A DNA stretch of 64,000 nt, from the IMG/VR virus record IMGVR_UViG_3300031857_013798, positions 186,001-250,000 of that record. One strand, given 5' to 3'. This document shows, piece after piece, positions 7,260 through 18,800 of this stretch (positions are counted from its first letter, which is position 1; every line of letters starts with the position of its first letter). The DNA comes from a virus. The notes beneath the pieces are model-generated. The model worked only from the letters and a program-made list of their open reading frames with translations. It did no database searches and was not told the DNA's origin. A program made the position numbers and the translations under genes.

Positions 7260-9041
7260 TTATTTTATTGTCACAATAGCTTCAATTGTACCCAATCCAG
7301 CGTCTAGTTTGTTATCTAGTGATCGGCCAATTACATTGAAGGCTGTGGCTTCACCAGCTTGTGCAGCACGAGCAACACCGTTGCCTGCGCTGACCAATCT
7401 ATCACCTTTGTGTATTACACCAATTGCTTGAACTGGTACACGCCCAGTCATTGCAACTGGAGGATGTGTATCGTCCTCGCCTGCGCCACCGTTCATGGTA
7501 TAAGCTGGTCTAGTACTTATCACACCAAACACATTTTCGCTTAGATCTTTACGTGCTCGAGTGATTTCTTTTGTGCCGCCTAGTTCAACCACAGTGCCTG
7601 GTTCTAGTAACTCGTCTGCTTCAAAACGTTCTGCAACGTCAGCGTACAAGGCTGTGGTAGCTGTGGCAAACACACGGTTAAAATAATTCACAGATGACCC
7701 AATGTTGCCTACAGCGTTTGTGCCAGACTTGTCAATACTAGGCACAGTTAGGCCTGTAAGAATTGCACCAGAAGTTGTAAACACTGCTACGTTTCCTGTT
7801 CCGCCTACAGAAATGTTGGCGTTACCACCTGGTGCGCCAATGTTGGCTTCAGTGGATCCGTTAACAATCTTGGTCACGCTAACCGCTGCGCTCAACCCTG
7901 TGAGCTGGCTGCCGTTACCAAGGAAGAAAGTGCCAGCAATGTTACCAGCTGAATCAATGTTACCAGTGGCCGACACCAGGCCAGTAGTACGCAAGTTGCC
8001 AGCTTGTACGTTTCCGCTGGCACTGACTGTGACACCTTGTACCAAGGTGGTTGCAATCACGTTACCGCCTGTGACGTTGCCTGTGGCTGAGACCAATCCG
8101 CCTGTTAATACGTTACCGCCTGTGACGTTGCCTGTAACGCCAAGTGTGGTGCCAACTGTGGCAGCATTGGCCACTGCAAATGTTCCATTGCCTCCTAATG
8201 CTCTAGCAACGTTGTAGATAGTTCCGCCCACGTTGGCTTGAATAATCAAATTGCCGCCTGAAATGTCTCCGCGGATTTGTGCATCATTTGAACTTTGTGT
8301 TACGCTGAATGCGTTGGTTGCACCCACAAACAATCCTGAATTGTTTAACACACGCAAAATACCAGTGGTAGAAGTATTGGTATCACTGCGCATGAATTGT
8401 GAACTGGTCAAGCTGTTAAGGTAGCTGGCATTGTTTGCAGTACCAGCAAAAATTGGGCTATTAGTAGCTGTTAATGTAATGCCAGGATAAACTGTGGGGA
8501 ATGTTGCTTGCAAGCTGGCTTGAGGAACAAAACTTGATGTATCATACACAATACCCACACGGTTGTTGTTTACATACAAACTGGTAATGTATTTTGTACC
8601 ACCAACTGAGTCTGTAATGGTTTCAGGAATTGCACCTGACGTTCCTTGGCTGGCACTGTATGCTGGGCCAACCACAATAAATGCAGCGCCAGTCCAAACT
8701 TTCAGCTGCTGGTTAGTGGTATCATACCACAAGTCGCCAGTGACGTTTGATGCAGGAGCACTAGAACTTGCAGTGGCAGCACTAATAGTTTTGAATACAG
8801 AACCATTGTAAACTTTCAGCAAGTTGTTGGTTTTGTCCCACCACAACTGTCCGGTCAACGGAGCAGCGGGCGCCGAAGTGTTAGATCCATTTTCCAACAA
8901 TCGAACAAAGTTATTGTCCAAAAATTGACCGTATCCAGCGTAGTTTTTGCCCACTAATGTCATTGCGCTTGCGGTGTTTGTTGCACCATCAGCAATAGTT
9001 GCAAAAACTGTGCCGTCTGTTAGTGTAATTGTATATGCCAT
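7260..9041 (-). CDS. Tail fibre protein with G2-like C-terminal domain
   Basis: 593 aa. The N-terminal part (MAYTITLTDGTVFATIADG) begins a virion-attachment region followed by two GDLWYDTTNQQLKVW-type segments near residues 65-125. The middle (about 300-430) is a repeat array of the type SATGNVTGGNV, and FLGNGSQLTGL occurs near 375. The C-terminal 125 residues (ALYADVAERFEADE ... GRVPVQAIGVIHKGD) resemble the peptidase G2/IMC-type self-cleaving or trimerising domains at the ends of phage fibres. It has its own late promoter. The repeats are shared with three proteins at the right end of the window. Confidence 0.8.
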   Translation of the reverse strand: MAYTITLTDGTVFATIADGATNTASAMTLVGKNYAGYGQFLDNNFVRLLENGSNTSAPAAPLTGQLWWDKTNNLLKVYNGSVFKTISAATASSSAPASNVTGDLWYDTTNQQLKVWTGAAFIVVGPAYSASQGTSGAIPETITDSVGGTKYITSLYVNNNRVGIVYDTSSFVPQASLQATFPTVYPGITLTATNSPIFAGTANNASYLNSLTSSQFMRSDTNTSTTGILRVLNNSGLFVGATNAFSVTQSSNDAQIRGDISGGNLIIQANVGGTIYNVARALGGNGTFAVANAATVGTTLGVTGNVTGGNVLTGGLVSATGNVTGGNVIATTLVQGVTVSASGNVQAGNLRTTGLVSATGNIDSAGNIAGTFFLGNGSQLTGLSAAVSVTKIVNGSTEANIGAPGGNANISVGGTGNVAVFTTSGAILTGLTVPSIDKSGTNAVGNIGSSVNYFNRVFATATTALYADVAERFEADELLEPGTVVELGGTKEITRARKDLSENVFGVISTRPAYTMNGGAGEDDTHPPVAMTGRVPVQAIGVIHKGDRLVSAGNGVARAAQAGEATAFNVIGRSLDNKLDAGLGTIEAIVTIK

Positions 9042-9066
9042 GTCAGTTACCTGTTCCTAGTTCGAA

Positions 9067-9074
9067 TATTTATA
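9067..9074 (-). promoter_or_regulatory. T4-type late promoter of fibre gene
   Basis: Perfect TATAAATA on the minus strand, starting inside the end of the upstream gene. The predicted start at about 9061 leaves a 20-base leader before the fibre ATG at 9041. Confidence 0.75.
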
Positions 9075-9675
9075 CAGCGTTTATGTTGCTCAGCGTCTGT
9101 ATCCGCAGTGTGTAGTCAATCTGAATTTGACGGTTCAAGCTCTTTTGCACAGGGTGAAAAATCACATGTGTAATCAATCTTAAATCGTCAGCAGATCCAT
9201 TCCAGGATTTGAGTCCCAGTTCGTCAAAAACAAATTCACCATTGAAATTGGTAGAATTATCAAAAGCCTGTTGTTCTGGTGGTTCGCCGTAGTCCAGCAA
9301 ACAAGTTACCAAGATATCTGTGTACACTGTGCCCGATGTGTGTAGCACTGTCATTTTATTATTGGTTGGGTCAGTGTCTGCTGCATCATTATCGTCCACA
9401 ACCTTGGCGTATGTTTCGTTATAAAGATCAGCGTTTTGTCCTGTGGTATTTGGGGGCAAGTAAGTGATCACGCCTGTGGGATCTACAGAGCTGCCGCCGT
9501 TGCCAAATGCCATTTCGTATATTCTACCCAGTCCTCTATTGCTCAGTGTTTGGGCCATGGCAATGGATATATTTTCGTAGTGAATTGCGTTCTTTTTATC
9601 TAGTAAAATTTCGCCCGAAACTGGGTCATGTATTTTTACAAATCCTTCAATTTTGCACAGTCCTGGTACTATCAT
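9070..9675 (-). CDS. Virion structural protein (baseplate/fibre junction)
   Basis: 201 aa. Starts MIVPGLCKIEGFVKIHDP; a segment RGLGRIYEMAFGNGGSSVDP and the end QIQIDYTLRIQTLSNINAV are distinctive. The composition is that of a soluble beta-rich virion protein. Genes of this size sit next to the giant baseplate gene in T4-like cyanophages, from memory. The ATG overlaps the TGA of the 49-aa gene (ATGA), and its end contains the late promoter of the fibre gene. A position connecting fibre to baseplate is inferred from gene order. Confidence 0.65.
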   Translation of the reverse strand: MIVPGLCKIEGFVKIHDPVSGEILLDKKNAIHYENISIAMAQTLSNRGLGRIYEMAFGNGGSSVDPTGVITYLPPNTTGQNADLYNETYAKVVDDNDAADTDPTNNKMTVLHTSGTVYTDILVTCLLDYGEPPEQQAFDNSTNFNGEFVFDELGLKSWNGSADDLRLITHVIFHPVQKSLNRQIQIDYTLRIQTLSNINAV

Positions 9676-9821
9676 GCTCTTCCCTCCACATAAGTTTTTT
9701 GGGTTTTTGGATCAAAAATCCTCATGTGAGCCTGCACAGAAATAGTGCCCTGCTCATTTGGGCGGCGCTGTGGATCAGCGGGTTTGGGATTCTGAGGTTT
9801 ATTAACTTCGGTATTTGACAT
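9672..9821 (-). CDS. 49-aa conserved small structural-region protein
   Basis: Start ATG at 9821-9819, stop TGA overlapping the next ATG. The product starts MSNTEVNKPQNPKPADP and ends QAHMRIFDPKTQKTYVEGRA. A Pro/Asn-rich tail is followed by a short ordered C-terminus whose RIFDP-KT pattern resembles the adjacent gene's VKIHDPVSGE, suggesting a common beta-hairpin. It has a late promoter whose predicted start is two bases before the ATG. Function unknown; coupling to the structural gene argues it is real. Confidence 0.75.
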   Translation of the reverse strand: MSNTEVNKPQNPKPADPQRRPNEQGTISVQAHMRIFDPKTQKTYVEGRA

Positions 9822-9828
9822 GGTCTAT

Positions 9829-9836
9829 TATTTATG
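9829..9836 (-). promoter_or_regulatory. Late promoter overlapping giant-gene stop
   Basis: CATAAATA on the minus strand includes the TAA of the 4900-aa gene. The predicted transcription start is about 9823, two bases before the ATG of the 49-aa gene. Confidence 0.65.
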
Positions 9837-12800
9837 CTCCGTTCCGCCCGGTCAAGAACCTTGCCTGCGGTGTGTCAGTTTCTTGCAGGGCCAAACCGTC
9901 ATTGACTTTGATTCCGGTTCCGTACCAGCCCAAGCCGCGGCGTTGCAATATGGTTATTTCCACGCCTGGAGGAGGTGCTAACATAGGATCAATTGGGTTT
10001 GAATCAGTAATAAACTCAATTGCTAGCGGTTCAAAATCAGTTACAATCCAACGATATTGCCCGGGCTCAATTGATACAGAACTATCGCTGTAGTTATACT
10101 GACGAACACCTCCAACATATACTTCTATAGTTTCTGTGTAAATGCTGCTGGAATCACCAAAGTCACTGATATCAATACTTGGGGCATAGAATATTGTTGT
10201 TGAACCATCGCCAACACTGGTATCACTTACCACATAGTTTTGATACTGCTCGGCCAACAAATTGCCGCGGCTCATGTCATACACATCTGCGCCAGTTTCA
10301 TGGTCGGCTGCACCTGTTCCTGCTGTGCCGCGACGCAGACCTGTCAAGGTATGTGTGCCCACATTGCGCTCTCTGTACATGATTCGCTCACCGTCGATGG
10401 TAATTATACCAAATATACCTTCTGGCAAATTGGGTTCAGCACATGCGTTTGCATCAGCCACATGAATTGTGTTGCCAGCAGCCAACAAAGGTTGTGTTAG
10501 CGTGGTTGTGGTTGCTGGTGTAATTCTGTAAGTTCCTTGAACTCCACGCATGTCTTGGAATATGCGGAATGCGGATGCTTCGGGCACTAGACTTTCAGTA
10601 AATTCTGTAACAGCTAAAATTTGAGATGTGCCAATTGCACCACTGGCCAAAATTATGTAGTCGTCTACCACAGTGTAATCTTGACCTTCAAACAAACGAT
10701 AACCATCTAATGTTACCCATAGTCTGCCTGCTTCAATGCCTGGACGATCTAGATAAAAATCATTTTTGCTGATAGCAGTACCTGCGCTGTAGTCAAACGA
10801 TCCTGGCAATCCGCTGACTGATCCAGTATCAAAATCAGTGCTGTCGTAGGGTTCTGCAATAGTAATACCTTCAACAATTGGTCCAACAAACACTAATGTG
10901 GCAATACTTTGCTGAGTGGTTTCATTGAATGTGGTTACTGATATTATGCTATCCAATGGTGGTGTTGTATTGAGTTGCAATAACGATCCTGCCAGACTAT
11001 AATCAGCCAGGGTACTTACTGAAATTAAAATTGTATCACCAGCCGCTGGCGCAGCATTGAACACCACTTGTCTTCCTGGAGTGTTAGATCCGTCCCAGTT
11101 GGTTACAGAATAGTCACCAGCTGTTGCACCAAAGCTCTGTACTTGCAACTCACTGTTTTTGTATACTTGTATATCTGTTATGGCATTAATAGTTGATTGT
11201 AAAAAGCTACTTCCCAATCTCTGTGGCAGGCCAAAACTGGTTGAGCTGTCGTCTCCCTGCCACTCAATGCCAGCTGGGGGAGTCAAGCGCAGTCCATTTA
11301 CTGTTACAATCATGTTGGCAGGATTTGTTCCTGCAACAGAATTATCTAATGTAAATCCACTAGTGCTGATCACTGTTGCATCAACCACTTGATATTGAAC
11401 TTGTGGAGTAGACCATGAGTATTGTGTTGGTGTTTGAATTCCAAATGCTACCAATGCGATACCGTCAGCATCGCCGGGTGTACTGGCCAAAGTTACTTTG
11501 GTCAACAATGTGGGAACATACACTTCCCAATACGTTGTGTCAGTTATATCAGTGCCTTCTGGTACTGCCTGTATTGATCTGTAGTAAACACTGGTATTAA
11601 TAACCACCATGTTGATTGGATAACTTTGCAAAATGTTCCAGGCATCTGCATCGTAGTATGGTTCCCAAGACGGGACAGCAGACGATTCGCCGTTGACAAA
11701 AATAGCCACAGTGTAGATTTCTGCATCGTCTACTGGAATTATCACTGAATTTCCAATTTCTGCACCAGTATAGTTGTCCCGATACAACTGGTTGCCGCCA
11801 CCTAATTCATATACTGAAATGTTCACAACATCATCAGTGGCAAATCCTTCGCTAGGAACAATTTCTACAGTTTCGTTGCCCCAATTGATGTAGTAATCCA
11901 CATCTAATGTCATGGTACGCCCTGACGTTTGATTGCTAACCAGTACTTGCACTGGATGATCTACCACTCCGCTCCAGCTCAAAATATAAGATGTTGCTGG
12001 GTTGTACACATAGTTGATAACACCAATTTGGAATCCATGACCGTCCATTTGCCAGTCAGATCCTGGTCGAGTATAAACTCTTATGTCCAATGTATCAAAC
12101 TCTGATCCGTTGACCAATTCTTCTGGCGCATGTCCTTCGTAAGGCCCAATAAATTCGCCGCCGTCTACATTGACATCTGTGTTGCGTAGCCCTAATTCAA
12201 TGTCTGTAAATTCACTTTCGTATTGAGCATCAACAATTTCTGTGCCCAAGAAGTAATCACCCCACACTTGAACTCCTGGGTAGTCAACACCATCAATCAA
12301 CAAAGGCAATTCAAGTCCTGGCGAGTTAATGCCAGACACATAGTAGCCCATGGTACGGTCTACACCACTCAATGTGCCCGGGTCAACTTCCACCCAATCT
12401 TCAAGATCAAATGTAGGGCCAACCACAGCTGAACTTCCGTCGCTACTGTCAGCACTCCACACACGATCATCATAACGTACCAAAGTTCCGTTGAGGTAAA
12501 TTCCAGTAGAACTCCAAGTTTGTACTGATGTTTGATACTGATAACGGTCGTACTTGATTACTGTTTTGAATGCTCTCACCGTGGTAAGAGGTATGTTGCT
12601 ATTGGTATCAATTTCCCATTGATCAAAATTTACCGCAGGGTTAACGTTGTAAACTTGTGCATCAAAGTCAGCTGAGTTTCTGTTAATCATGTTGGCATAG
12701 GCTTGAGCGCCTGTGCCGTTACCACCTGAAAACACTATGGCGGGAGTTGCTTGGTATCCGCTGCCAGGATTGGTTACGTTGATTGCTACTACTTGTCCTG

Positions 12801-15800
12801 CTGAATTAATCAAAGCAGTGGCTTCTGCGGGCGTTACCGCATCTCCTACTATGGTAACCTGAGGTGCAGTAGTGTATCCAGTTCCGTTGAATGTAACAAC
12901 AATTGTTTCCACGCTCAACAGATAATTGTTGTACCACTGACTGTAAGGCCACTCTGTCCAAATTTGATCAGTTGATTCAGTATCACTTAGTGTGTTACTA
13001 ATTTGAGCCGCGCTGTGTGCGTACGGCAACAAGATAGGACTTGTATATTGTGGTACAGGTAATGTGGTGTTATAAAACGCTGGAACGTCAAAGTCTGTTA
13101 AATCTCCTTGGTACAAGTCGTTGCCAAAGTACGTGAGATTGAACTCGCGCACTTGCACGTGATATGGTTTTACTTCTTGAAGGTAGTCAATCACAAATTC
13201 TTGATTGTCACGGCTGTAATTCTGGAATGGCAGCAATTCTCGAATTCTGTGATCAACGTCAATCAGTGATGTTTTGACCAGCCATTCAGGAGCAGCAAAC
13301 TCGCTGAGTATAAAGTCAAACATCAAAGTCAAACTGCGATTTCGTTCAATGGCCAAATCATCCACAAACAATTCTTCATTGATAGCTTGGATAATTTTTC
13401 TTGTTTCAATTACAGGTTCTTGGTCAAAGTATTGTGCATCAAACACTTCAACGTCAAATCCAAATCTTCCAAGAGCATAATCATAGATTTCTGCAGAAAT
13501 TGCAATAGTTCCATCTTCAAGTCCCACACGCTCAAATCCAAGATCAGTTTTTAGATAAATTTCAAATTTGCCTTGTGCATTTGCAGTTACTTTTACGCTG
13601 GCTCCTGTGGTCACAGATATTGTTGCCAAGCTAGAATAAGTTGGAACTTCTGCCACAGGTTTGATACTGGAATTGTATCCTGGACGATACCAGTCAATGT
13701 AACTCCAGTAGTCTGTTGTGCGATAATTTTGCACTCGACTCAATACCAATTCTGGATTGCCAGTGTTTGGATTTTCTTCTACAGTGTAAATTGTCCAAAG
13801 ACCTCGATTGTCACTGTCGCTAACCACAAGATATTTGTAACCAATGGCGTCGCCGCCAGGTGCTTCAAAATTATAAGTTAAAATTTCTAAGTTAGGTATC
13901 CGCTTGTTCCAGTTAATTACTGTTGCTCCATTAACTATCGTTGTAGATGGCAGTTCAGGTTCAGCACTGTTTAACAAAGCAAAGCTACGGCTTTCACTTA
14001 TTGTGTACTGTTTTAATACAGTATTGGCTCGAACAATGTAATTTTTTAGTGCCGCAAATCTATCAACAAACATTGACTGTCGAGGACGGAATTGTACTCC
14101 GTAACGTTCAGCTGGCCCCAGATTAATGTCTGGCACTATATTACCTGCTGTGTCAACTCCGCAGAATGAATCTTGTAGTTTTCTATAGAGATTATCACTC
14201 AAGAAGCCATCAGCACGCCCTTGAGCTATCAGTTCATATTCCACGTGAACATTGGCATTGGTTAGTTCTTTATCAAATTCAATGTGGAGTATGGTATCTT
14301 CAGCTTCAATTAATGTTTCACAATTGTATAATGCAACTGTGCTGGAATTAATTGGTGCTAGATATGCAATGCCAGTTGATCGAGGATTTTCAATATACTG
14401 AGAAATAGTTGCTGCACTAAGAGTTTTATTTTTCTGTGTGGCCACATCAGTGATACCACGCACCCAGAAAAAGTATTGAGTGTTAAAGTTGCCATCTCGA
14501 CTTAACACAGTGTTGATAGTATAACTAGATATGCTGTAAGGTGTTCCAGGACCAGCATAGTTAGCAGGTGGAACAGAACTCACAATCCACTGATACACAT
14601 CAATTGAGCTGCCAGGAAACACTTGTCCCCAACGTCGGCTGGCGTAAACAATATCGTCTTGGTTGGGATCAATAAATCTTACTGTACTGATATCCCACCA
14701 AATTTCTCCCACATGTTCTGCGCCCCAGGTGGTGCCGCGCACTCCAACTGGTCCTACATTGTAACTGCCAGGGTCAACTGCGCCAATGTAATCAATGTTC
14801 TGACGAGCAGCACCAAGTATCTTGCCTTGCAATGGATTAAAGAAGTCTAAAAATTCTGTTGTGGCCGATGATATTCTGTCATACAAGAAAACGCTGTTTA
14901 ACAGACGCACATCAACAACTGGTTGTTCAATTCTAATTGGAGCCCAAGCTGGTGATCGTGTGGCATTTTGCCACACATGAGCTTGACCGTAATTGCTACT
15001 GCTACTGTCCCCGAAGTCTGTACCAGGTGCGCCCATCCAAAGCACTCCAGATGTGTAGTCAACCGAAACTCCCAACTGATCCAGATAATCAATTGAAGTT
15101 ATGGCAATCTGATTACCAAAAATAAACTTGCTTGGATTGGTTATGCTACTGTTGGCACTGTTCAACAAATCATATGTGTAAACAGCACCACTTTGATCTA
15201 TAGTGGTAAAGAATGATGTTGCACCTGCATCAAACAACTCTACATAGTCATCAAATATTGTGATCAAGTACATGGTTCCACGAGGAGCACCTACTACCAA
15301 AGTGGTTGCAGTATCATCAACGCTGATACTGGAGCCAAACCCAGCAAATTTTACAGGGTACGGGCTTTGAATTGTTTGTGTCCATTCAAATGTGTTAAAT
15401 CCAAGACTGTCAAATGCTGCTCCTATGCTGCCTGGGGCCACTTGTAGTTTGTTTCCAGCAGGCGCAGAATCAAAATTTGTCACGCTGAGTGTGAGCAGGC
15501 CACTGGTCACTGTGGCTGTTACATTGGGCACAGCAGCGTTAATGGCTGCGGCCAAACCAGACACAGTGTTGTTGGGTGCTGTTGGTACCGCCACATCCAT
15601 ATTGTTCACCCGCAAAGTATTGCCAGCTGTGAGGGCAGGACTGGCATTCAGCGCAGTAATTACACCATACACTCTGCTTTGATTTAGACTTCGTTCAACC
15701 ACACCACCTTTGTAAATCTGGATGCTGCTTTGCGGTTCGCCAACGTATAGACTGCAATTGTATTTGCAGAGATCAACACTCTGCCCAAAGTTGCTAAATT

Positions 15801-18800
15801 CAGCTACAGCGTCTTGTGTTACGATTTGCAACAGTTCAAACTGATTGGTTTCAATTTCAACAATATCACCTGATTGTAAATTGCTTGCAAGATTCACAGT
15901 CACAGTAGATCCATTGACCGTAAAGGTATTGCTTGCATCTTGTGTGGTGGAGTTTTGATTGGTCAAGAACTGATTGTTTACAATCACACTCACCGGCGCA
16001 ACTGGTGTACCTAGCACCGTGAAACTTGACGAGCTTGGATCATTGTTCCAGATAAACTTTTGCACATTGCGATCAAACACATATACCACACCTGCTTCAG
16101 TTTCTCCATCAGCAGTGGCATACGGCGCACCAATCATGACTTGACGACCATCAGTACTACAACTCACGCTGTAGCCAAATTGAGCGCCAGCAGCTAGACC
16201 GCCAGCAGTGAGTGTGTCAACATACAACCAATAGTCTTTGGCTCGAGCCAAAATACTGGTGCCACTGGCTGGTGAATTCAAGAAGGTAACATCTTTGGTT
16301 GAAGTGTTAAATGTGTAGTCAATGTTTGGTCGTTGAAGCACTCCATCAACTTCAATTTGAAAACTGTATATTGTGCTGTCTGTCAGTGCAACTTGATAGA
16401 AATATTCATTTAATGAGAATACAGTTGCCAATGCTGGCGGTGTGTACGATGGTGTGCTAATAGTGATAATTTCACCACTTATTACACTGCCCACCGTAAA
16501 TGTAATATCATTGGCTGGCACTGTGCCGCCGCCAAAACTGGTAGCAGGAATAGTCAATGTATTGCCCACAGTATAACCTGTACCGCCATCTTGAACGCCA
16601 ACTGTGACAGTTCCGCGACGTCTGCTAACTGTGAACAAGGCTCCTGATCCCGATCCACCAGTGGCTGTTACACTGAAATAATCAGCGCCATCAAGATCTT
16701 GCAATGCAATACGACGAATGATAATATCAGATCCACTTACAGGTGCAGACACAAATGTCACTGTGTTCAACGCAGCATTTACTGTGTAATCTGTGTTCAA
16801 CGTTTGAATCTCACCATCAACTGTGACACGCAATTGTGTGGCTGCACTTATAGTGATGTAATCATTGATCAAGTATACTTTTGTAGATCCGTTGCCTACA
16901 GTTCTAAAGTACTGATCTTCCCAGTCAACCCGGCCATAAGCATACACTTTGTTTACATCAGGTGCACCAACGTACATCCAACGTTCGTCAAGACTCATTG
17001 CTACAGAATAGCCAAATCTTCCTTGGTCTGCACTCACACTACCAGGAGTGGTCAACAGTTGCCAATTAAAATATGGGTTGGTGTCTGGCAAATAAGATCC
17101 AGTGTCACGATAGATTACACAGGCATAGCCGTTATTGGTTTGACTGGCTGATCCCAAGCTCAATGGTGCTCCTGCAACTGCCCAGTCTTTGTTGCCAAAT
17201 TTTACTGAAGTACCATACGCTCTTGCTCCAGTTATATCCAAAGTCAATAGCGCATCGCCGCTTGATACAGGACTAGCTGGCTGGTAAACATCGCTTGTGC
17301 TTCTTACATAAGTGTAAACGCCGCCTTTTGGATTTGCAGACGTTGGAAATCCATATCTTGGGCTGCCGACTAAAGCAGCAAATCTATTAGTGGCCTGAGA
17401 TACGCTTGATCCATATGCCTCTGTGGCATCTAGATACTCTGGTGCAATTGAAGTAACTTCGCTGAAAATGTTTTGTTTTTCAATCACTTGCCACAAACCA
17501 TCTCCATTGTCGTCAACCCAAACTTTTGCACCAAACAGCAAACTGTTGGCATATGGAAGAGTGTCTACATTGCTGGCTTGACTTACTCTCATGGTTTTTA
17601 AAGTAAACGCTAGGCCAGTACCGTTAACTACTGTTCGATTGCTTAAAAATCTAAAAGCAATGTTTATTGTGTTCAAATTAACAACAGACAACACATCATA
17701 TACACCATCAACTTCTGTATCAAAAAATCTGATAATAATTCTATTGCCAGCAACAAGTCCGTGGTCAGCAGTAAAAATCACACGGCTGGTGTTATTCAAA
17801 TTATCACATACATGACTGATTGTACCTGGTACTGACTCAGCTCGGTAAATGTTCCAATCATAGTCATTGACTTTGGCGACCCAAATACTTGTACCTACGT
17901 TGATATTATTAATGTTGGCTTCGAGGCTAGCAGGATCATCAATGTCAAATGCTGTAATGTCAGCATCGTCAAGATTTACATATCCAGCTGATGGAAGTGC
18001 AGTATCTGTTGGCAATTCAGTTGTTGTTGGAAGAATGTTAGGCGAAGTAAGTTTAAAACTTTCTTTCCATACATTTTCCAACAAAACAGTTTGATCAGCT
18101 TTGCTGGATTCCAAAGGCAATATTACCTGCACCAAACTTGGGCTGGCATCTAGCAGCGCACGATTCAATCGCAGTTCAAAATAACTGCGATTGGCGTTGG
18201 CTCCGTATACTGCACGTTGTACCGCCCAGTTTTCATAAATGTTATAGTCGCCTGTTTCTTTTCCTAACACTGCCTGACTAAACAATTCTGCACTTAGGAT
18301 AGTACCTTTGGAGTCCAAGAACTGTCGATAGATGTTTACCTGACTCACATCATCTAAATTTAATGCTGCCATGTACTGCCGAGGTCTAAAGCCAATAAGG
18401 CCATAGCTCAATAGATCATTATCACTTTCTAAGTTGGCAGCATTAATATCATAACTGTTGGCCAACTGATTGGCTTTGTTTGCAAGGTTAGGCAACATTC
18501 CCAATTCAATTTGAGAGTAATCACTTTGTACCCACTCGTTATAGTCAAATGTCTCGCTAGGCTGAACAATTGCCATGGCGCTCCAATAGGTGCCTTTGTA
18601 TTTGACAATCGTACCTTTGCTGTAAATTTTATAATTTTGCCATTCTTCTACATTGTCTTGATTGAGAATAAATCCTTGTGCGTCCACAGCACCATTCCAT
18701 TCGGTAGAAGTAGTGGATACCAAGTTCAAACGATTTTGTCTTGCACCAGTCACTGGATCGTATATCAAGTCTCCAAACACACTTGCATTGTCCAACACAA

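Noticed and set aside
7702-8217. Open plus-strand frame of 171 codons opposite the fibre gene
   Set aside because: Pro/Thr/Leu-rich low-complexity antisense of the fibre repeats; same kind of antisense frame occurs opposite the fibres at 60818-61999.
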